A DNA stretch of 64,000 nt from Diphasiastrum complanatum (Eukaryota; Streptophyta; Lycopodiopsida; Lycopodiales; Lycopodiaceae). The notes beneath the pieces were generated by a model that had not been told where the DNA came from, did no database searches, and saw only the letters and a program-made list of their open reading frames with translations. Positions 47,481-58,551 of this stretch are shown piece by piece; the first letter of the stretch is position 1; every line of letters begins with the position of its first letter. Made by a program: the position numbers and the translations under genes. The stretch covers positions 5,434,858 to 5,498,857 of the forward strand of contig CM055106.1 of the NCBI GenBank assembly GCA_029204225.1, written 5' to 3'.

Positions 47481-47499
47481 CAACAAATGTGGACTCGGA

Positions 47500-48056
47500 A
47501 TCTAGTGCAAGATCTTCCTTCTGTCCGCAAACCAACTTTTCCATGTGAAATTTGTATTATCAACAAACATGCTACAGGTCCTTTTATTCTGATTCAATTC
47601 ATACTTCCAAAGGTTTTCTTGATCTTGTACATAGCGAGATTTGTGGCCTTATGCAGACTGCTTCCACAGGGGGATCCCTCTATATCCTAACATTCATTGA
47701 TAACTTCTCTCGAAGGACTGCTACTTATCTAAAGAACAAAACTGAAGCTTTCAAGTTCTTCAAGCAGTTCAAGGCGTCTGCTGAAAATTAGACCTAGAAA
47801 AAAATCAAGGCTCTATATACTGATGGAGGGGGAGAATTCATCTCCACTGAATTCAAGGACTTCTGGAAGGTCAATGGAATACATCGACAATACCCAACCA
47901 GCTACTCACCTCAGTCCAATGGCATAACTGAGAGGAAGAATCAGACACTCATCAAAAGTGCCAAGAGCATGCTAGCCCATGCCTCTCTTCCAAAGAAATT
48001 CTGGAAAGCTGTTACTATAGCCGCCTATCTACAAAATCGATCCATTAGAAAGGCCT
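47500..48056 (+). pseudogene. Copia integrase core, frameshifted
   Basis: It begins with the pre-integrase Cys pair (FPCEICIINKHATG), then after a frameshift near 47580 reads the catalytic core: HSEICGLMQTAS, LYILTFIDNFSRRT with the second Asp, ALYTDGGGEF, and SPQSNGITERKNQTLI with the Glu of the DDE triad. Stops at about 47790 and 48057 interrupt it. It ends abruptly and is fused to the end of RNase H, which means the RT domain was deleted. Confidence 0.85.
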
Positions 48057-48074
48057 GACCTTGCTCAACCACAT

Positions 48075-48330
48075 CCAACGACAATATATTGTGACAATCA
48101 AAGCACAATTGCACTATCTCTAAATTCGAGATTTCACTCTCGAGGCAAACATATCGAAATCAGGTATCACTACCTTAGAGAAAAAGTGCAAGGCAAGGAA
48201 GTGTCATTGGTTTACTACAGGACAGAACTTATGGCCGCAGATTACTTCACGAAAGCTCTATCAAAAGAGCACCATCTCAGATTTAACGACATGCTAAATC
48301 TGAAGATCAAAGTTTTTCAAGATCCACATT
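48075..48330 (+). pseudogene. Copia RNase H C-terminal part
   Basis: IYCDNQSTIALSLN, then HSRGKHIEIRYHYLREK and ADYFTKALSKEHHLRF are the standard end of copia Pol. It is open to the end, with the polypurine tract and LTR directly behind. Confidence 0.85.
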
Positions 48331-48339
48331 AAGGGGGAG

Positions 48340-48868
48340 TGTTGGATTTCTATGCTCAAGACCAAATCCATTCAGTATCATCCTGAAAAAATCCATCGAC
48401 TCAGCCGACAAATATGACCAAACCGACAAATCTGACGAAGCCGACAAATCTGACTTTGTCATCAGGGAAAAGTCGATCCAAGACTTTATGGCAGTTCACC
48501 TACTTGTATATAGTCTTTATTACTTAAAAGTAGTTACCAACTACAAGGCGGCTGTAATTAATTAAGTAGGTAGAAAAGCACTAACCTGAAAGACTTGAAA
48601 ATATCTTGTAAATAAATATATTTTCAGTTAGTTATCTATAAAAGACGAAAGCTCTAAAATATCTATGCCTCACTAAATTGCGCTCATCAGCTTCAAGCCC
48701 ATGTAGTCACCTTCTGATTTTTATCACAAGTACATTTTTCACACTACTATTTTGTTCTATTGAACATTACTATTGTTTATTCATCTTGATTATTGCTAGT
48801 AACTGTTGCACTTCCGATGTACAACCATCCGTTTTATACTTCCCCTACTATATCAGCAATTTACGACA
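48340..48868 (+). repeat. 3' LTR of copia element, 529 bp
   Basis: TGTTGGATTTCTATGC...TTTACGACA. It contains TATAAAAG at 48637-48644 and fewer copies of the 18 bp GACAAATYTGAC unit than the 5' LTR. Confidence 0.9.
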
Positions 48869-48972
48869 CCATGGACACCCTTATACTGCTCAATATCTAA
48901 CCATGCTAAATGTAATTCCAACAAATAAGGCCAAGGTCACACATGTACAAGGGTATGTAGATAAAAGCATAT

Positions 48973-49719
48973 TGTAGCACATGCATCATCCCAAAGGAAG
49001 CTTGGAACCATGACTTAGCTTCCCGGCTTTCAACCCTTGCCATCCGAACCCACTTGACATACAAGCAACCAACTCGCCAACACAGACTTAACCAACTTGA
49101 AGTTCATAAAACCAACATTGAGATTCGATCTGGCGCCATGCCAGACCGGGGGTCACTATGTGGGTGCTTCCATCCAAGCAAGCCGCTTGACATACATCAA
49201 ACTTAACTAACTCGAAGCTTCATTACAAACGAGTAACATCCATTCCAAGCAAGTCGTCTAACTTACTTCAGACTTAACCAACTCAAAGCTTCGTCATGAG
49301 CACTGGAAGCCAATTTGATGCCACGCCAGACTGGACATCCATGAACAGGCAACTTCCACCCAAGCAAGCCATCCAACTCAGCCGACAAGTTAGAGCTCGT
49401 TCCCCAAGAGCTTAATCCATTCACGTTTATGCAAAGAACACTCAGAACCACAAGCCACGGAACATTTGAAGAGAACCAGTTCTTGGACCGAATGGTCCCG
49501 ACAGCATACCGTTGGAGTCCCGGACCGAATGGTCCTAATGGTATACCGTTGGCGTCCCAGGATACGACCCTCAGCTAAGTGCCAGGTCAAAAAGATTTGA
49601 AGCGACCTTACAACTGGCGCTTTTACCGAACACTAGAACCCAGAAGGTAATCAGAGTCAGTTTGAAAATAATTTCACGTTATTAATAAATCTGAGAAGGT
49701 TACATCTCAAGTGTGTGAC
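48973..49719 (-). repeat. Partial LTR, LARD family (family 1)
   Basis: Its low end TGTAGCAC is the reversed LTR end; the body matches the reverse of 55258-56005 throughout. It stops at GTGTGTGAC where a family-2 LTR begins in the opposite orientation. No primer site precedes the low end, so it is a 3' or solo LTR fragment. Confidence 0.8.
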
Positions 49720-50081
49720 TGTTGTAAAGCTGACTCAGGTGCACCAAGGTGCCCTGTAAGACTCTAAGGGGTGACACTCCCTAAAGGTCCCAGAGCGAGT
49801 TAGGAAGTCAAGGACTGAGCCAGCCAAGTAGTTACAAGTCATGAGCTAGCTCTGGAGCTCGAGTCATGGCCTAGTCAGGAGCCAAGTTGATTCTGCCACC
49901 AGGATGGCTCCCGGGACCCATGTCCGGGAGCCAGACTGATTCTGCCAAGCTTAATCAGCAAAATAAAAACTAAGTCCAGAAAAGCATGTTTTACCAGAAG
50001 CACCAGGACAGAGGGGGCACGCCGAATCACAGCAGAACTATAGGGGGAGTCCGACAGACAGAAACTTGGGCAGCTCAACCA
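49720..50081 (+). repeat. Family-2 LTR, left part, split by a nested element
   Basis: It starts TGTTGTAAAGCTGACTC and matches the reverse of 53940-54300. The LTR continues at 54301-54390 after the inserted element; the 5 bases AACCA at 50077-50081 are repeated at 54301-54305. Confidence 0.85.
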
Positions 50082-50403
50082 TGTTGCTCCGGCGCCTCAA
50101 AGGGGCGCTGGGACTTGAGCGGTTTCTCCAACACGCGCGTAAGTCTAACATTCATCCATCATGCACTTACGTAAAAGCCAACTCAGAAACATAACAAGCT
50201 TAACCATTCAGACTTAAGAAAACTGGAATCCCAATCAACCCAGAATCCGTCCCCAAAAGGTAACCAAAGGCAAAGACAAGCCACACATGAAACCAAAGGC
50301 ATAGTGGTCGCCAAACCGACCAATTGGCATAGCGGCAAGCCCCACGTCGATGACGAGGACCCTTAGGCACCGGCGACACAAAAAGGTTGTAGTAAGGGTC
50401 CTT
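50082..50403 (-). repeat. Truncated 3' LTR of the gag-protease element
   Basis: It matches 53390-53715 of the 5' LTR. It lacks the U3 part, and homology ends at AAGGGTCCTTC, where the coding spacer starts. A deletion removed the polypurine tract and the LTR beginning. Confidence 0.8.
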
Positions 50404-50410
50404 CGTCCAG

Positions 50411-50693
50411 GTTGAGCTCCTTGAGCTCTGCATCGGCACTTAGATTCACCTCTGATGTAGAAGCTGCAGGCAATGTTGGCTCCATTTGACCTCGCGTCAA
50501 CTGGTTTGTCACTGCTGGATGTCCTTTGTTAAAGAGGTGAGCTTTCGCTTGGTCACACAAGTTGAGCTCCTTGAGCTCTGCATCGGCACTTGAATTCACC
50601 TTTGATGTAGAAACTGCAGGCAATGTTGGCTCCATTTGGACCCGTGTCAGCTGGTTTGTCACTGTTGGCTGCCCTTCGTTAAAGAGGTGAATG
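50411..50693. repeat. 150-bp-period tandem duplication in the post-protease spacer
   Basis: GTTGAGCTCCTTGAGCTCTG begins at 50411 and at 50561. On the minus strand both copies encode NQLTR, then MEPTLPA and DAELKELNL. The frame stays open through both. Confidence 0.9.
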
Positions 50694-50739
50694 AGATTGG
50701 GAGGGATGGTTGGCTCAGGTTCATTTGTGTTGTTCTTTT

Positions 50740-51180
50740 CTAGTTGGTCCCGTGGCACAGCTCTGACGACACAAGGTTAACCCCTTTTGCCAAGAAGTCC
50801 ACCACATGTTCGTTAAACCAGCTTAATCCCAAAATAGCATCGAAGGCATCCATCTTCAAGATTGTGAACGTTAGTCGATTCTTCCAGGTTCCAAGGGAGA
50901 TTGGTAAGTTGGTTGCCAATCTACAAGTGGTCATTGTACCTTTCGCGGTCTCCACACAAATAGGAGTCACATTTTTTTCACATTGGATGTCCAATTCTCC
51001 TTTCAGTTTTTCTGACAAGTAGTTATGTGACGCTCCTAGGCCTACCATGAAGTAAATGATCCTGTCTTGAATACAACCTTTCAGGTACAATAACTTTGAT
51101 CCTCTCGCAGGAGTCGCCATGAGATGTTCACGATACACCGCAAGTGCCCCTATCTGTTGTAAGGCATTCAGGTCAGACTC
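50740..51180 (-). pseudogene. Retroviral-type protease with mutated active site
   Basis: The frame shows MVGLGASHNYLSEKL, where the active members have V-D-S-G-A-S-H-N. The catalytic Asp and the next Ser are replaced by Gly and Leu, so it should be inactive. A related copy at 61698-62012 keeps the intact box. Downstream, LTFTILKMDAFDAILGLSWF matches the protease flap/C-terminal ILG motif. It lies in a different frame from gag (shift near 51180). Confidence 0.85.
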
Positions 51181-52561
51181 CGTCAAATCCGTTTTTGTCC
51201 TCTTCATCATCCTGTTCACCATCTTCTTGATCAAATGCCTCTTTCTCCAGCCTATCAAATCCTTCAATGGTAGCCATGATTTGCTTGTTCAATGGTTTGG
51301 GGCATGACCTCCAAGAGTGACCTTGCTGATGACAGTTGAAGCAGCGCATGGAGCTGCCCACTGTTGGTGAGCTGTTGCTGTGACTAGCTGAAGGTCCAAC
51401 ATTGTTTCTTCTCTAGAACGTGTTCCCTTCATTGTTGCCTTGGTTGCCAAACCCTGTTTTTGTTGGGAATTTGTTCACGCTACTTGAGGCTTGGTTGCCA
51501 TTTGAAGCTGAGTCTCCCCTTGAAAAGAAGCTCTGACTCGGTCTGGATCCAGTAAATACTCTTGTTGAGGTTGAGGGAGCAGCTGGTGCCAATGTGCTCT
51601 CATAATCACAAACCATTTCAGCCACCCAAATAGTTGAATTGAAATCATGGGGCATGTGGTTGTCTATTGCACGCCGGGTCCAAGACTGCATTCCAGACAA
51701 GAGGTAATGAGTTCTGTCCGCCTCGGACATATCTTCAATAACCCATACACTCTGTCTGAATTTATTGAGGTATTCTCGCAATGACCCTTTCTGCTTGAGC
51801 CCTGATAATTCTGTCCTCAATCTCATGTGTGAATCCTTTGGTATGAACTTCTCTCGTAAAGCGGTTTTGAATGCGTCCCATGTCTGGAAATGCATTCCTA
51901 CCATCCGGTACCAATTTGTAGTGTAGCCCTCAAAATATGTTAATGCCAAGTCCGTCCTTTCTTCCTCAGGAGTGTTCATCAGACGGAAGTAATGGTCCAT
52001 GTGAAACAACCAATCTTCCACAATTCAAATGTCACGCTCTCCTTTGAAAGTAGGTGGTGCTTTTACTTTGGCAGTCTTCTTTGGGCCTTCTGTGTTTCGC
52101 GCTCGTGGTTCTCTTGGTATCTGTGGGGGAGGCGCTACTACATTCCCTCTAGTTGCCTCCAACTCTTCAAACCTGGCTTCGAGCTGTGTTAGCTCGTCTC
52201 TCATTTCTCTAGCAAGGTTGAATTGAGTAAGGTTCATGGTTCGTAGGGATGTTTGCCATTCTTTCCTTTCTGTTTCTCTGTCCTTCTTCACCTCGCTAAG
52301 CATAGCCATCATTGCGCTTGATAAGTATTGTCGCATCTTCACTTCAAAGAGGTCTTGTTGCACCTCTAGCAAGGGTTCGTCTCTTGGTGTAGGTTCAGAA
52401 GGGCCACCCATCTCTTCTTGGAGAGGCGCCACTGTGGAGAGCATACACTCTTTCTTTCTTGACTTGGACCTGGTGCCATCTCGATGCATGGGGGAGCCGT
52501 ATTCTCGAGCCTGCTCCTCTCCGTCCATCAATGCTCGTAACTCATCAAGGTGGTCCTCCAT
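51173..52561 (-). pseudogene. Gag of the nested element, two in-frame stops
   Basis: ATG at 52561 (MEDHLDELRALMDGEEQA). The first ~178 residues are coiled-coil-like and charged, ending PPTFKGERD. A TGA at 52025-52027 then interrupts; after it the same frame continues with the retrotransposon-gag fold (VEDWLFHMDHYFRL, TWDAFKTALREKFIP, SLREYLNKFRQSV). A second stop, TAG at 51413-51415, precedes a canonical zinc knuckle, CFNCHQQGHSWRSC (CX2CX4HX4C), around 51330. Only two point changes break an otherwise continuous 460-codon frame, so inactivation is recent. The protease follows. Confidence 0.85.
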
Positions 52562-53374
52562 TATAGAAAGAGGTGTACTTCCAACAGATTATCGCCTCAA
52601 TCCCTTTTTATTTTTGAAAACTCTGTCGGCCGGGCCCCACAGCTCTCTTTTCTTCTTTATTAAATCAGCTTCAATGAAAATATCTCCTCCTCAAACTTAG
52701 CATGCTCACATCACCTGAGAGCCAAGTAGGAACCAGGTCATTTGTGTCCAAGCAAGCACACAACAAACGGAACATACCAACCAAAGCAAACACAGAGGAT
52801 CCCTCTCAAGCCACAATCCCCCCTGAGACCGGACGTAGGACCTTTCCCTAGCCGCACCCACACAAATCTATCACAGAATTAGCCCACGGGGAAACATCCA
52901 TCCTACCATCTGTGCTTTCACCATTAAGCAGCACATTGCCTCAGTCACACCCCACCACTTTTTGGTCGATAGCCCTTATAGCTAAACGATCGGCAGCTAT
53001 CCCGCACCGGCAGCTAACCACCCGTGCTTTACACCCGAATTTGAGCAACATCTCTGTATCAATGGTTAACCCGTACAGTTTGAATATGTCACCTCGCACC
53101 CCACAAGGCACAGACCATGCTTTCACCAACCTAATGGCAACACATTGCCTCATCTGTCCTACGTGCAGACGACGCCAGACCCGAACCGCGGAAACTGATC
53201 GTGCTTACACCTGAAGGGCAGCACCTTGCCTCATCAAGTCCCCCGTTCTGCCGACCACCCCGACCGTGGATGCACCCGTGCTTACACTGTGGGCAGCACC
53301 TTGCACAACGGTTGTCCTGACAAATCCCAAGACGTGGCCATCCCTGTGAGACTTGCATAGCTGACTGGCTAGTC
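52562..53374 (-). other. 5' leader of the nested element with hairpin motifs
   Basis: Non-coding sequence between primer site and gag start. It contains several copies of the GTGCT...AGCAC stem (for example 52912-52934 and near 53195 and 53280) that also occur after the primer site of the LARD elements. Confidence 0.6.
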
Positions 53375-53387
53375 GGCTCTGATACCA
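53375..53387 (-). other. Primer-binding site of the nested element
   Basis: On the minus strand TGGTATCAGAGCC, an exact initiator-Met primer site, two bases inside the LTR. Confidence 0.92.
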
Positions 53388-53389
53388 CA

Positions 53390-54300
53390 TGTTGCGCCGG
53401 TGCCCCAAAGGGGCGCTGGGACTTGAGCGGTTTCCCCAACACGCGCTTAAGTCTAACATTCATCCATCATGCACTTACGTAAAAGCCAACTCAGAAACGT
53501 AACAAGCTTAACCATTCAGACTTAAGAAAACTGGAATCCCAACCAACCCGAAAGCCAACTCAGAATCCGTCCCCAAAAGATAACCAAAGGCAAAGACAAG
53601 CCACACATGAAACCCAAGGAATAGTAGTCGCCAAACTGACCAATTGGCATAGCGGCAAGCCCCACGTCGATGACGAGGTCCCTTAGGCGCCGGCGACGCA
53701 AAAAGGCTGTAATAAGGGTCCTTCCACTTGGACCAGTCCCAGAGGCGAAACCGAAATGGTAATCATCTCCAAGGATCAACTTTATTAGATTTGGAAGATG
53801 TTACATTCATACATAGACTGACCGGTCTCGGGGCCACCAACACGTGCTGGGCATTATGCCTGACTCGTGCTGGTAGAGGGAGCTGAGACCTGACAACTGG
53901 ATTCCTGGCGCTGGTTGAGCTGCCCAAGTTTCTATCTGCCGAACTCCCCCTATAGTTCTGTTGTGATTCGGCGCACCCCTTCTGGTTTGAAACATAGTGC
54001 TTTCTGGTAAAGCACGCTTTTTAGGACTTAGTTTTTATTTTGCTGATTAAGCCTGGCAGAATCAGTCTAGCACCCGGACATGGGTCCCAGGAAAAGTCCC
54101 GACGGCAGAATCAACTTGCTTTCCTGACTAGGCCATGACTCAAGCTCCAGAGCTAGCTCATGACTTGTGACTACTTGACTGGCTCACCACAGGTCGAAGG
54201 CTCAGTCCTTGACGTTCTAACTTGCTCTGGGACCTTAGAGAGTGTCACCCCTTAAAGTCTTATAGTGTACGCTGGGTGCACCCGAGTCAGCTTTACAACA
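53390..54300 (-). repeat. 5' LTR of the nested element (family 2), 911 bp
   Basis: On the minus strand it runs from TGTTGTAAAGCTGACTC (54300) to GGCGCAACA (53390). Both terminal dinucleotides are TG/CA. Confidence 0.9.
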
Positions 54301-54390
54301 AACCAGCACTAGGAATCTAGTCGTGAGGTCTTAGCTCCCTCTACCAGCGCGAGCCAGGCACAATGCCCAACACGTATTGGTGGCCCCAAG
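54301..54390 (+). repeat. Family-2 host LTR, right part
   Basis: Continuation of 49720-50081: AACCAGCACTAGG follows the reading of the uninterrupted family-2 LTR. It is cut at 54390, where a family-1 LTR end (TGTAGCGC) begins. Confidence 0.8.
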
Positions 54391-54790
54391 TGTAGCGCAG
54401 GCATCCCAAAGGGAGCCGAGAACCACGACTTAGCTTCCTAGCCTTCAACTCTTGCCATTCAAACCCCCTTGACATACAAGCAGCCAACTCGCCAACAACG
54501 ATCAGACTTAACCAACTTGAAGTTCCGAAAACCAACATTGAGATCCAACCTGGCGCCATGCCAGATCGGGGGTCCCGATGTGGGTGACTCCCCTCTAAGC
54601 ACACCGCCCGACATACATCAAACTTGACCAACTCGAAGCTTCGTTACAAACGAGTAACATCCATTCCAAGCAAGCGGTCTGACTTACATCAAACTTAACC
54701 AACTGAAAGCTTCGTCATGAGCGCTGGAAGCCAACCTGGTGCCACGCTAGACTGGATAGCCATAAACAGGTAACTTCCACCCAAGCAAGT
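54391..54790 (-). repeat. Family-1 host LTR, left part, split by LARD copy B
   Basis: It starts with reversed LTR end TGTAGCGCAGG and resumes at 58552 after the inserted element; the flanks CAAGT (54786-54790) and CAAGC (58552-58556) are the duplication with one change. Confidence 0.85.
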
Positions 54791-56005
54791 TGTTGTAAAG
54801 CTATCTTCATAAGCTTTACTTCCGGTGCCACTGGCACCAGCATTGTCCCCGACGCCAGCAGCGCCCCTGCTGCTCCCGGCGCCATTGTGACCAGAATCCA
54901 ATTGGCGCCAAGTTCCTATGGCTGAAAATCTTTGATCGATTCTAGCGAAGTCCAGAGAGCTCAGATCGATGTGCAATCACCTCACACGATCTAGGCATGA
55001 TTAAAGAAAGCCTGGGGATCAATAAAATCTAGAGAGAGAAAATAACTTTCTAGAAAGAGAAAGTCTTAGAGAGAGAAAAACGTGTTTTACCAGCCTGGGT
55101 AGAGTGCTTGGTATGAGGGGGGGTGCCGAATCCCACCAATACTATAGGGGAGTGCGGGTTGTGACTCAGGGCGAGCTCCAACCAAGTCTCAACCTCCCTT
55201 GCTGGAATGTTGTCATGGGTCTCGCCTTGGCATGCTAGCGCCCCGGAGACTAGGGTCGGTCACACACTTGAAATGTAACCTTCTCAGATTTATCAATAAA
55301 GTGAATTTTTCTCAAACTGACTCTGATTACCTTCTAAGTTTCAGTATTCGGTAAAAGCGCCAGTTGTAAGGCCGCTTCAAAATTTTTAAGTTGGCACATA
55401 GCTGAGGGTCGTATCCCAGGATGCCAGCGGTATGTCGTCGGGACCATTCGGTCTGTGGCACCAGCGGTATGCTGTCGGGACCATTTGGTTCAGGAACTGG
55501 TTGTCTCCATATCTGTCGCGGCTTGTGGTTTTGAGTGTTCCTTGCATGAACGTGAATGAGTTTAGCTCTTTGGGAACAGGCTCTAACCTATCGGCTGAGT
55601 TGGATGGCTTGCTTGATGGAAGTTACTTGTTTATGGCTGTCCAGTCTGGCGTGGCGCCAGGTTGGCTTCCAGCGCTCGTGACGAAGCTTTCAGTTGGTTA
55701 AGTCTGATGTAAGTCAGACCGCTTGCTTGGAATGGATGTTACTCGTTTGTAACGAAGCTTCGAGTTGGTTAAGTTTGATGTATGTCGGGCGGTGTGCTTC
55801 GAGGGAAGTCACCCACATCGGGACCCCCGATCTGGCATGGCGCCAAGTTGGATCTCAATGTTGGTTTTCGGAATTTCAAGTTGGTTAAGTCTGATTGTTG
55901 TTGGCGAGTTGGCTGCTTATATGTCAAGTGGGTTTGGATGGCAAGAGTTGAAGGCTGGGAAGCTAAGTCGTGGTTCTCGGCTCCCTTTGGGATGCATGCG
56001 CTACA
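54791..56005 (+). repeat. Full-length family-1 LTR, 1215 bp
   Basis: TGTTGTAAAGCTATC...GCGCTACA. The U3 start carries repeated GGCGCC-type words (GGTGCC/GGCGCC), then a CTAGAGAGAGAAAA stretch. An internal short duplication of the GCGGTATG(C/T)CGTCGGGACCAT phrase lies around 55428-55475. It is the reference copy for the other family-1 LTRs here. Confidence 0.88.
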
Positions 56006-56007
56006 TG

Positions 56008-56020
56008 TGGTATCAGAGCC
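56008..56020 (+). other. Primer-binding site of LARD copy B
   Basis: TGGTATCAGAGCC, exact, two bases after the LTR end. Confidence 0.92.
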
Positions 56021-56095
56021 GACTGGCCGGTCAGCTATGCGGATCTCACGGAAATGGCCACTATTTGGGGTTCATCAAGACAACTGTTGTGCAAG

Positions 56096-56481
56096 GTGCT
56101 GCCCATAGTGTAAGCACGGGTGCGTCCACGGTCGAGGTGGTCTACAAAACAGGGGACTTGATGAGTCAAAGTGCTGCCCTCGAGGTGTAAGCACGGTCAG
56201 TTCTCGCGGTTCGGGCCTGACACTGTCTGCACGTAGGACGGATGAGGCAAAGTGCTGCCTAGGTAGGTGAAAGCACGGTCTGTACCTTGTGGGGTGCGGG
56301 GCAACATATTCAAACTGTACGGGTTAACCATTGATACAGAGATGCTGTTCGAATTCGGGTGTAAAGCATGGGTGGTTAGCTGCCGGTGCGGGATAGCTAC
56401 CGATCGTTTAACTATAAGGGCTATCGACCAAAAAGTGGTGGGGTGTGACTAAGGCAATGTGCTGCTTAATGGTGAAAGCAC
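56096..56481 (+). other. Five GTGCT/AGCAC hairpin motifs after the primer site
   Basis: Stems: 56096-56117, 56171-56194, 56252-56276, 56342-56369 (ATGCT/AGCAT) and 56459-56481. Four share the wording GCAA-(N)GTGCTGCC...GTGWAAGCACGG. Loops are 12-18 bases. The fourth stem has a compensatory change in both arms. Related sets occur at 34270-34555, 52912-53310 (minus), 61048-61435 and 63755-64000 (minus). Function is inferred only. Confidence 0.6.
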
Positions 56482-58148
56482 GGATAGTTGGAGGGGTGTC
56501 CTATGTGGGCTAATTCTGTGATCGATTTGTATGGGCGCGGCCAGGCAAAGGTCCGTTGGCAGGACCATCTCAAAGGAGGACCTTGTCTTTGTTTCTTGTT
56601 AGTAAAACTGCCTGAGTGTCTTACTTGTATGTATTCGTGGTGAGTCTTAGTACTCGTGCTTTACCTGGTTTGCATGATTGCTTGTGATACAAGGAGCTGA
56701 TGGCTCGAGAAGGAACCTTTCTTTTGAAGGCTGATACCATCAAACAAAGAGGACTACAGAATCTGCGGGGCGGATTTGCAGTTCAAGTACTCGCACGTGA
56801 ACGGCAACGAAACGACTCAATGTTTGCAAAGGATGGATGGCTAGCCTGTTTCTTGGGTTAGTTTCATTTGCGACAACGCCCACCAGACGCAAGCAGGAAC
56901 TGAAACTCACTGAGCAGGGGTGATATCCAGTATCAGTTGGGTTTTTCCTAAAAGGGGAAAAGACTAGGATCCTCTTCAGAGATTGGCAACAAGTTGGATC
57001 AAGCCATAATCCTTGCAGATGGGAAGCAAAGTGTTGGAAAGGCTTTTTGTCCGAAGAACTCTACTCTAAGTCCGATCAGCTGATTTTATAAGTGGAGGGG
57101 AACTATCACACACACCTCTCTCTTGGGGCAAATTTTGAATGAAAGTTGATCAAAACGGGGGCAAATTCAAGGTGACCTAGCCATACTCACACGAGAAGAC
57201 TGGCGAACTTTGGACCTAATAAGTTGACAAGTTTTTGTTGTGGAAAGGAAAGCTTGTTATAGGTTTTCTCTGGACCAGCAATGATGAGGAAACATATGAG
57301 TACGCTGGCTTGTGTTACGTGTAAGGCAGCTGATCAATGATGGAACTATGAAAGTTGAGCCTTGCATGAGAGACTTGGTATTTCGAACGGACGCTAAGGG
57401 ACAGTTCGCGTTGAGATCGGACTAGTGCAAACTCTGGGTGCATGTGTCTGATGCAAAGAGAGCTACTTGAAGCCAAGCTCGCTGTACACTTCTTGTTTTG
57501 ACTGTGAGGCAGCTGACCAGTGATGGAATTGTGAAAGTCAAGTTTTGCGCGACGGACATGGTACTTCAAACAAACGCGAAGAGATAGTTCGTATGCGGAT
57601 CAAACTGGTGCGTCCCTTTGGCTTTCCACGAGGTCAATGATTATATTTGGGCTGATTCAAAGAGCTACTTCAAGCTGAGTGAGAGGTGCATTGCGGAGTA
57701 CTCAATCTTTGCCTACCTTAAAGAGCCAAGATGGAAAAGTATCAAGATCAGGCTGGGACAAGGAGAGAAATCAAGGTGCAGAAGCAACAAGGCACGAAGT
57801 GGACCATAAAGTGGGCAATCAAACGATAAATCCTTTGGCTCATGGAGCCTTGATACCTGTGTGGAACTGATCAAATCTGGAGCTCAGGGAGCTCAACACA
57901 AAGTGCATCAAGGACAAATCAGGAGCTCAAAGGAGTTCCAAAGTCGAAAGTCAGAAGCGATAGGGGCGAACATTTCAAAGAAAGGCCTCTGTCACTAGTT
58001 AATAAGGTTCTTGGGTTTTACAAAAGCGATATCAAATCTACGCTTTTCCCAGACAAAGAGATATTTTCAAGTTATGTAATTTTTCAGTACAAAGAGCTGA
58101 GCCTCCGACTTGTGGTGTGCCAGCTTCAATGTTAATAAAAAGTGGCCA

Positions 58149-58551
58149 TTGGCTTGCTTGGGTGGAAGTTACCTGTCTATGGCTGTCCAGTCTGGCGTGG
58201 CGCCAGGTTGGCTTCCAGTGCTTGTGACGAAGCTTTCAGCTGGTTAAGTCTGATGTAAGTCAGACCGCTTGCTTGGAATGGATGTTACTCGTTTGTAACG
58301 AAGCTTCGAGCTGGTAAAGTTTGATGTATGTCGGGCGGCTTGCTTGGAGGGAAGTCACCCACATCGGGATCCCCGATCTGGCATGGCGCTAGGTTGGATC
58401 TCAATGTTGGTTTTCGGAACTTCAAATTGGTTAAGTCTGATCGTTGTTGGAAAGTTGGGTGCTTGTATGTCAAGGGGGTTTGGATGGCAAGAGTTGAAGG
58501 TTGAGAAGCTAAGTCGTGGTTCCCGGCTCCCTTTGGGATGCCTGCGCTACA
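58149..58551 (+). repeat. 3' LTR of LARD copy B, 5' truncated
   Basis: It begins inside the LTR at GGCTTGCTTGGGTGG and ends GCGCTACA. Confidence 0.85.

Larger units (their letters stand above)
46383..48868 (+). mobile_element. Internally deleted Ty1/copia element with both LTRs and CCATG duplication
   Basis: A perfect 5 bp target duplication, CCATG, flanks it (46378-46382 and 48869-48873). 5' LTR 46383-46830, primer site from 46831, gag, integrase core, RNase H end, polypurine tract AAGGGGGAG, and 3' LTR 48340-48868. Protease and nearly all of RT are missing, so the 2.49 kb element cannot move by itself. Confidence 0.9.
50082..54300 (-). mobile_element. Gag-protease-only LTR retrotransposon (TR-GAG-like), nested
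   Basis: A minus-strand element: 5' LTR 54300-53390, primer site, leader, gag, protease, spacer with a duplication, truncated 3' LTR 50403-50082. Target duplication AACCA on both sides. There is no RT, RNase H or integrase. It lies inside a plus-strand LTR of its own family, which is restored when the element and one AACCA are removed. Gag-carrying non-autonomous LTR elements have been described in plants as TR-GAG; this one also keeps the protease. Confidence 0.85.
54791..58551 (+). mobile_element. LARD-like element copy B (3.76 kb), nested
   Basis: 5' LTR 54791-56005 (1215 bp), primer site 56008-56020, non-coding internal region to about 58148, truncated 3' LTR 58149-58551. It is inserted in an opposite-oriented LTR of the same family (54391-54790 and 58552-59327). 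The polypurine tract and 3' LTR start were removed by a deletion that joined the internal region to the LTR middle. No gag, protease or pol is readable. Confidence 0.85.

Noticed and set aside
50744-52700. Plus-strand frames of 60-154 codons
   Set aside because: Shadows of the minus-strand gag-protease frame, which has recognisable domains.
49720-54390. Interpretation as one inverted-repeat DNA transposon
   Set aside because: The opposite LTR halves are explained by a nested LTR element with an AACCA duplication, primer site and TG/CA ends.
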